In this document: positions 15,001 to 17,383 of the stretch, in pieces | Layout: each line of letters opens with the position of its first letter | How positions within the stretch are numbered: position 1 is the first letter of the stretch | Source of the DNA: JAIPAH01 sp964345255 | GTDB taxonomy: Bacteria; Bacteroidota; Bacteroidia; Bacteroidales; JAIPAH01 | NCBI GenBank assembly: GCA_964345255.1 | Contig: CAYFQK010000044.1 | Location: 1 to 17,383 of the forward strand | Reading direction: 5' to 3' | DNA: 17,383 nt | Program-made: the position numbers and the translations under genes | The notes under the pieces: generated by a model | Databases searched by the model: none | Seen by the model: only the letters and a program-made list of their open reading frames with translations | Told to the model about the DNA's origin: nothing

Positions 15001-15717
15001 GGTAACACCGCCATGCGGATGAATCACTACAACTACGGCCCTCCGGGTGATCGTGACCAGCTGATTTCTCCGGCTTTGGACTTGTCGGGTCTGGATAATG
15101 CTTATATCACTTTCGACCATGCATATGCTCAGCGACATACCGCAATAACTGACTCATTAATTGTTTATGTTTCCGGGGATTGCGGAGCAACATGGAACAG
15201 AGTATTTGAAGCTGGTGAAGACGGAACAGGCAATCACGTTACGCATCCGCAAACCGACGAAAGTTTCGTTCCTGAAAGTTCGGAAGATTGGTGCGGAGAA
15301 GGTTTTGGTGCCGACTGCAATGAAATAGATATTTCTCAGTTTACCGGACAAAACAACATCAAGGTCATGTTTGAAACCTACAATTACTACAACAACAACT
15401 TCTACCTTGATAATGTGAAGGTAACCAACTCGATCATGACGGGTATAGAGGCAAACGACACCAAGGATGATTTCTCACTGGCTGTTTATCCGAACCCGAC
15501 AAAGGGTATGATCAACGTTGTAGGCTCTGGTTTTGATGATGATATTCAAATCTTCATCTCCTCGATGGATGGTAAAATAATTTATTCCGAAAATATTGAT
15601 AACCGGGATAGCAGAATTGATAATAATTTTGATTTAAGTGAGTATCCAAGAGGTATGTACAATGTTCAGATTATTGGCAATTCCTTCCAGAAAAACAAAA
15701 GAGTGATGTTAAGGTAA
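12064..15717 (+). CDS. Secreted T9SS cargo protein with Asp-box repeats, PKD and MAM-like domains
   Basis: A 1217-residue exported protein. A Sec signal peptide (1-23, cleavage likely at AGA/Q) is followed by a large region (about 110-765) of sialidase/VPS10-like Asp-box repeats, for example TTDGGENW (161-168), SSDGGETW (213-220), TTDDGVNW (256-263), SDDMGESW (295-302), STDKGKSW (399-406) and SEDKGSNW (669-676), which should fold as one or two beta-propellers. Two PKD domains follow (about 767-849 and 855-942), then a choice-of-anchor/MAM-like jelly roll (about 947-1121, DNVKV at its end), and a type A T9SS sorting domain (about 1138-1217, VYPNPTKG). It should cross the outer membrane by type IX secretion and be attached to the surface or released. 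No catalytic protease or sialidase residues could be assigned, so an adhesive or binding role is equally possible. Confidence 0.88.
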   Translation: MKKFYMITLAAMLFTIFSMPAGAQTEKDYREKPLWVNMMQNPDANFYETVEAFELYWEGREITKGAGWKPFKRWEHFWRQRIDEEGNLPEPDKNWNAYQNYRNTHSRSVDGEWTNLGPIERPDNIGTGQPNGNGRINAVAFHPDDEETFYIGAPAGGFWTTTDGGENWTSNTDDLPSLGVSAIAINPDNPDIMYIGTGDRDAGDALGMGVMKSSDGGETWELFNNSMGEVTVGRLVISEENPETLLAATSYGIYKTTDDGVNWTEKEGGNFKDIVFHPTNEDIIYATKNGDFYRSDDMGESWTEIFDGLPGGNRGTIAVTPAAPDYVYFVLTNQRSFKGLYFSDDAGLSFSEQSTSPNIMTWDCNGNGTGGQAWYNLDIAADPNDPDVIYVGGVNIFKSTDKGKSWNINAHWTGDCGTPAVHADHHTLEYHPLNDRLYSGNDGGIYWTDDGGTDWTEITSGLAISQVYRIGQSATVQDYVINGYQDNGTAVFESSGWTTVMGGDGMDCLIDYSDATYSYGEYYYGSINRMSNNYYEGSIVGGISEEGAWVTPYILHETDPSTMFVGMTNVWRTNNVKEDFTSGIEWQQISNNIGSSKIGALENSPANPDVLYVAKSSQLYRSDDANGESTSFADLSSNIPGSGTVTHIESHPVNENIVYITRGDGVYKSEDKGSNWEDITGTLPEVSMNTIEFYENSQEALYVGSDIGIYYRDASMDDWIEFSEGFPATATVTDIEFYYDSDSVSNDLIRASTYGRGLWESGLYYSDPVADFEATESEIPIDCSVDYSDKSLGIPHEWEWEFEGGTPSTSTERNPAGITYHEEGTYAVTLTVSNPDGEDTKTVTEYITVSGSLLPEPEFNASQTSFCAGDEAVAEFSDESTNCPAEWEWIFEPNTVEFIEGTNSSSPNPVVHFQESGNYDVTLVVTNTSGNNSETKEDYINVGGKMLPFSDDFEQGMAPEGWQVMNDDNQETWEEYNLDGNTAMRMNHYNYGPPGDRDQLISPALDLSGLDNAYITFDHAYAQRHTAITDSLIVYVSGDCGATWNRVFEAGEDGTGNHVTHPQTDESFVPESSEDWCGEGFGADCNEIDISQFTGQNNIKVMFETYNYYNNNFYLDNVKVTNSIMTGIEANDTKDDFSLAVYPNPTKGMINVVGSGFDDDIQIFISSMDGKIIYSENIDNRDSRIDNNFDLSEYPRGMYNVQIIGNSFQKNKRVMLR

Positions 15718-15739
15718 TCAAAACATGAGCCCGGATTAG

Positions 15740-15776
15740 AAAGGATTGCAATTAAAAGTTGCAATCCTTTTTATTT
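15740..15776. terminator. Strong bidirectional rho-independent terminator
   Basis: AAAGGATTGCAA (15740-15751) pairs perfectly with TTGCAATCCTTT (15759-15770) across a 7-base loop, and is followed on the plus strand by TTATTTT. It lies 22 bases after the secreted-protein stop and abuts the stop codon of the convergent gene at 15771, so it can end transcripts from both sides; the plus-strand U-run is the better one. Confidence 0.88.
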
Positions 15777-16160
15777 TGTATTCTTTTCTTTTTCAAGCTT
15801 CTCCAGCCTGGTAATTTCCTGGGTAAGCTTGGCCCATTCACGCATACCCTGTATCAGCTCCGGATCAAAATCAGGTTTCTCAGCATCCTCTCCGGCTTTT
15901 AACTTCTTGCTGTATTCAAGATACTGATTCGCCATTTTCTGGTAAACGGTCACTTCCTTATCGCTGTATTGGGCCATCTTTCGCTTAAGTGTAAAAAGCT
16001 TAGTTTCGGGGCGCTTTCGGTCTTCATAGTCCTCTACGAGATCATACAGCTCCTTAAGCTTTTTATCCTCTTCCGATCCTTCTTTAGCGCCGTCCAGGCT
16101 CTCTATTTCTCTTACTGCTTTTTGATATTCTTCTTCGGTTTCTATTCTTTTTTCTGCCAT
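15771..16160 (-). CDS. Coiled-coil protein with HigA-like N-terminal segment
   Basis: A 129-residue, highly charged, almost fully helical protein. Residues 5-52 (IETEEEYQKAVREIESL, then EEDKKLKELYDLVEDYED) follow the spacing of the N-terminal half of HigA-type antitoxins, in which a TEE/EY..A...IE.L segment precedes an LVE.YE helix. The helix-turn-helix that should come next is absent; instead there is a basic stretch (KRPETKLFTLKRKM) and a long coiled-coil-like tail (about 70-129) ending in Lys/Glu repeats. No membrane segment or signal peptide. No toxin gene is adjacent: the neighbour upstream is a lipoprotein hydrolase and downstream is the shared terminator. The HigA link is a weak pattern match; function is unknown. 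Confidence 0.7.
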   Translation of the reverse strand: MAEKRIETEEEYQKAVREIESLDGAKEGSEEDKKLKELYDLVEDYEDRKRPETKLFTLKRKMAQYSDKEVTVYQKMANQYLEYSKKLKAGEDAEKPDFDPELIQGMREWAKLTQEITRLEKLEKEKNTK

Positions 16161-16202
16161 AGTTGATTTATTAACTCATTCCCATTTTAATTGCGTGATA
16201 TA

Positions 16203-16235
16203 ATTCCGCAAATTTTTATAAAAATTTACCGGAAT
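16203..16235. repeat. Long AT-rich palindrome between two minus-strand genes
   Basis: AAATTTTTATAAAAATTT (16210-16227) is an exact 18-base palindrome, extended outward by ATTCCG (16203-16208) and CGGAAT (16230-16235) with a one-versus-two base mismatch. It lies 43 bases before the start of the HigA-like gene and about 90 bases after the lipoprotein gene. It could be a terminator, an operator, or a cruciform; the lack of a U-run argues against a simple terminator. Confidence 0.5.
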
Positions 16236-16324
16236 CCAAATAGTATGTACAATCCAAAACAAAAGATAATACGATATTCCTGCAAGAGGTCAATCACCAC
16301 TATTCTGCTCTTATAAAATTCGAG

Positions 16325-17137
16325 TTACTGGGTGGCGTTTTCCTGGCTATGCGCTCTGCGGGCTTCTCTTAAGAAGTAAGCAGCCATATTACCAGATATC
16401 GGATTATCCCAGTCCATAGCTTCAGGGTGAAACTGCACACCCAGTAAAAAGGATTTATCATAAGGCTTTTCATACTCAATAGCCTCCGTCAAATTATCGG
16501 CTGTTTTAGCAACATGTCTAAGCCCTTCCCCCTGCCTGTCGAGACCCTGATGATGGTTGCTGAGTACATCAATACTATTGGTACCCGTTATGGCATAGAG
16601 AATTGAAGCCTGGTTTATCGTAATATCATGAAAGACTGGCTTGAAGGGCTTTTCGCGATGAGCTACCGCATCGCCATACTTTGACGTGGGGATGTCAGGA
16701 ATAAGACTGCCCCCAGAGGCAACATTAATCATCTGCATTCCACGACATATACCCAGCACGGGCATCTCCATTTCAAAAGCTTTTTGAGCAGCAAAATACT
16801 CAATAGAGTCTCTGCGAAGGTTAATGGCATTACATTTCACCGTGTCGCGGGGTTGATTGTACCATTTAGGATGAATATCCTCCCCACCTGTTAGTAGTAG
16901 GCCGGAACAATCTTCCAGCGCTGACAGTGCACTATCTATGCCCAGCTGGTTCAGATTGATGAAGTGAAAGTCGGCGTCCGCCTGCTTTAGCCATTTTTGG
17001 TATTTGCCACTTTCAGTTGTTTTAGAAACCGCGATTATGGGAGCTGATGATTCTGTGCCGGATTCGTTTTTGCATCCGTTGGTCAGGAACAAAAGCACCA
17101 GGCTGAGGAGAATCCAAAGAAAATAATCTTTTATCAT
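16325..17137 (-). CDS. Class I GATase-fold hydrolase (gamma-glutamyl-GABA hydrolase/peptidase C26-like) lipoprotein
   Basis: The 270-residue protein starts with a hydrophobic signal ending FLTNGC (Cys22), a relaxed lipobox, followed by KNESGTESS, so it should be a lipid-anchored envelope protein. The rest is a PuuD/peptidase C26-type class I glutamine-amidotransferase domain: LLTGGEDIHP (81-90), nucleophile Cys131 in GICRGMQ, NHHQGLDRQGEGL (194-206), and His237 with Glu239 in VQFHPEA, completing the Cys-His-Glu triad. Family members hydrolyse gamma-glutamyl bonds, as in putrescine breakdown, but the usual ones are cytoplasmic; no polyamine genes lie here. An extracytoplasmic target such as gamma-glutamyl peptides is possible. 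The name puuD is not justified. Confidence 0.87.
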   Translation of the reverse strand: MIKDYFLWILLSLVLLFLTNGCKNESGTESSAPIIAVSKTTESGKYQKWLKQADADFHFINLNQLGIDSALSALEDCSGLLLTGGEDIHPKWYNQPRDTVKCNAINLRRDSIEYFAAQKAFEMEMPVLGICRGMQMINVASGGSLIPDIPTSKYGDAVAHREKPFKPVFHDITINQASILYAITGTNSIDVLSNHHQGLDRQGEGLRHVAKTADNLTEAIEYEKPYDKSFLLGVQFHPEAMDWDNPISGNMAAYFLREARRAHSQENATQ

Positions 17138-17170
17138 GTGTGCGTCTGTTTTAATGCTACTTCAAAGTGA

Positions 17171-17200
17171 TAAAGATAAGCGTTCTACCTAATTATTCAA
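17171..17200 (-). promoter_or_regulatory. Predicted promoter of the GATase lipoprotein gene
   Basis: Read on the minus strand, TTTTG (TTG at 17198-17200), a 19-base spacer and TATCTTTA (17171-17178) fit the Bacteroidota promoter with one mismatch in the -7 box. The start codon is 33 bases further on. Confidence 0.45.
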
Positions 17201-17374
17201 AACGTATATATCGTATTGCTTTTATGGCGAACTCATTCCAATCAAAGCAGACGACGTATTAAGCCTGTAAATAGCAGATAATCAATAATCGTATTTTGCT
17301 ATAGGGTGTCCTGAAACTAATTATGTCATTTTTTATCCTATAAACAAAAGCAACCAGATCTTTTCCGCCTTAAA

Positions 17375-17382
17375 TACTTTTG
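17375..17382 (+). promoter_or_regulatory. Possible -7 box at the window edge
   Basis: TACTTTTG matches TAnnTTTG, one base from the end of the window. A plus-strand gene may begin just beyond it. No clear -33 element was found, and the 17138-17383 stretch otherwise shows no coding frame I can support. Confidence 0.25.
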
Positions 17383-17383
17383 T

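Noticed and set aside
1..17383. CRISPR array, tRNA, rRNA, insertion sequence or prophage genes
   Set aside because: I saw no regularly spaced identical repeats, no tRNA-like cloverleaf sequence, no rRNA motifs, and no transposase, integrase or phage structural protein in any frame.

Overview
The window looks like chromosomal DNA of a Bacteroidota-type (FCB group) bacterium. The signs are a secreted protein with a type IX secretion C-terminal sorting domain, several upstream boxes fitting the Bacteroidota sigma-A pattern (TTG, about 20 bases, TAnnTTTG), weak or absent Shine-Dalgarno sequences with A-rich leaders, and short Bacteroidota-style forms of the tyrosine-catabolic enzymes. A halophilic or marine lineage such as Balneolales or Marinilabiliales is a guess from the acidic secreted protein and the style of the intergenic repeats; I cannot fix the genus.

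Region 1 (176-5929, + strand) is a homogentisate-pathway cluster: hmgA, hppD, fahA, a flavin-reductase-like protein and a BASS-fold membrane transporter. Region 2 (7140-11154) is a divergent pair: an iron/pterin phenylalanine hydroxylase with a large unexplained C-terminal extension (- strand), and a 700-residue acyl-activating enzyme that resembles plant peroxisomal AAE17/AAE18 (+ strand). Together these would convert Phe to Tyr and 4-hydroxyphenylpyruvate to homogentisate and on to fumarate plus acetoacetate. The ligase is a candidate for activating the acetoacetate or another released acid. A tyrosine aminotransferase and a maleylacetoacetate isomerase are not in the window.

Three small genes look like antitoxins or antitoxin parts without a working toxin. 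At 6377-6574 an intact antitoxin overlaps a RelE-type toxin killed by one in-frame TAA, behind a promoter overlapped by a 16-bp palindrome. At 11194-11406 (-) there is an orphan antitoxin-like gene with its own promoter and operator-like repeats. At 15771-16160 (-) there is a protein with a HigA-like N-terminus but no HTH. The gaps around the first two carry diverged copies of a composite intergenic repeat.

Region 3 (12064-17137) holds a 1217-residue secreted multidomain protein (Asp-box beta-propeller-like repeats, two PKD domains, a choice-of-anchor/MAM-like domain, T9SS sorting domain), a strong bidirectional terminator, the HigA-like coiled-coil gene, and a class I glutamine-amidotransferase-fold hydrolase with a lipoprotein signal. 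No rRNA, tRNA, CRISPR array, intact insertion sequence or phage gene was seen.
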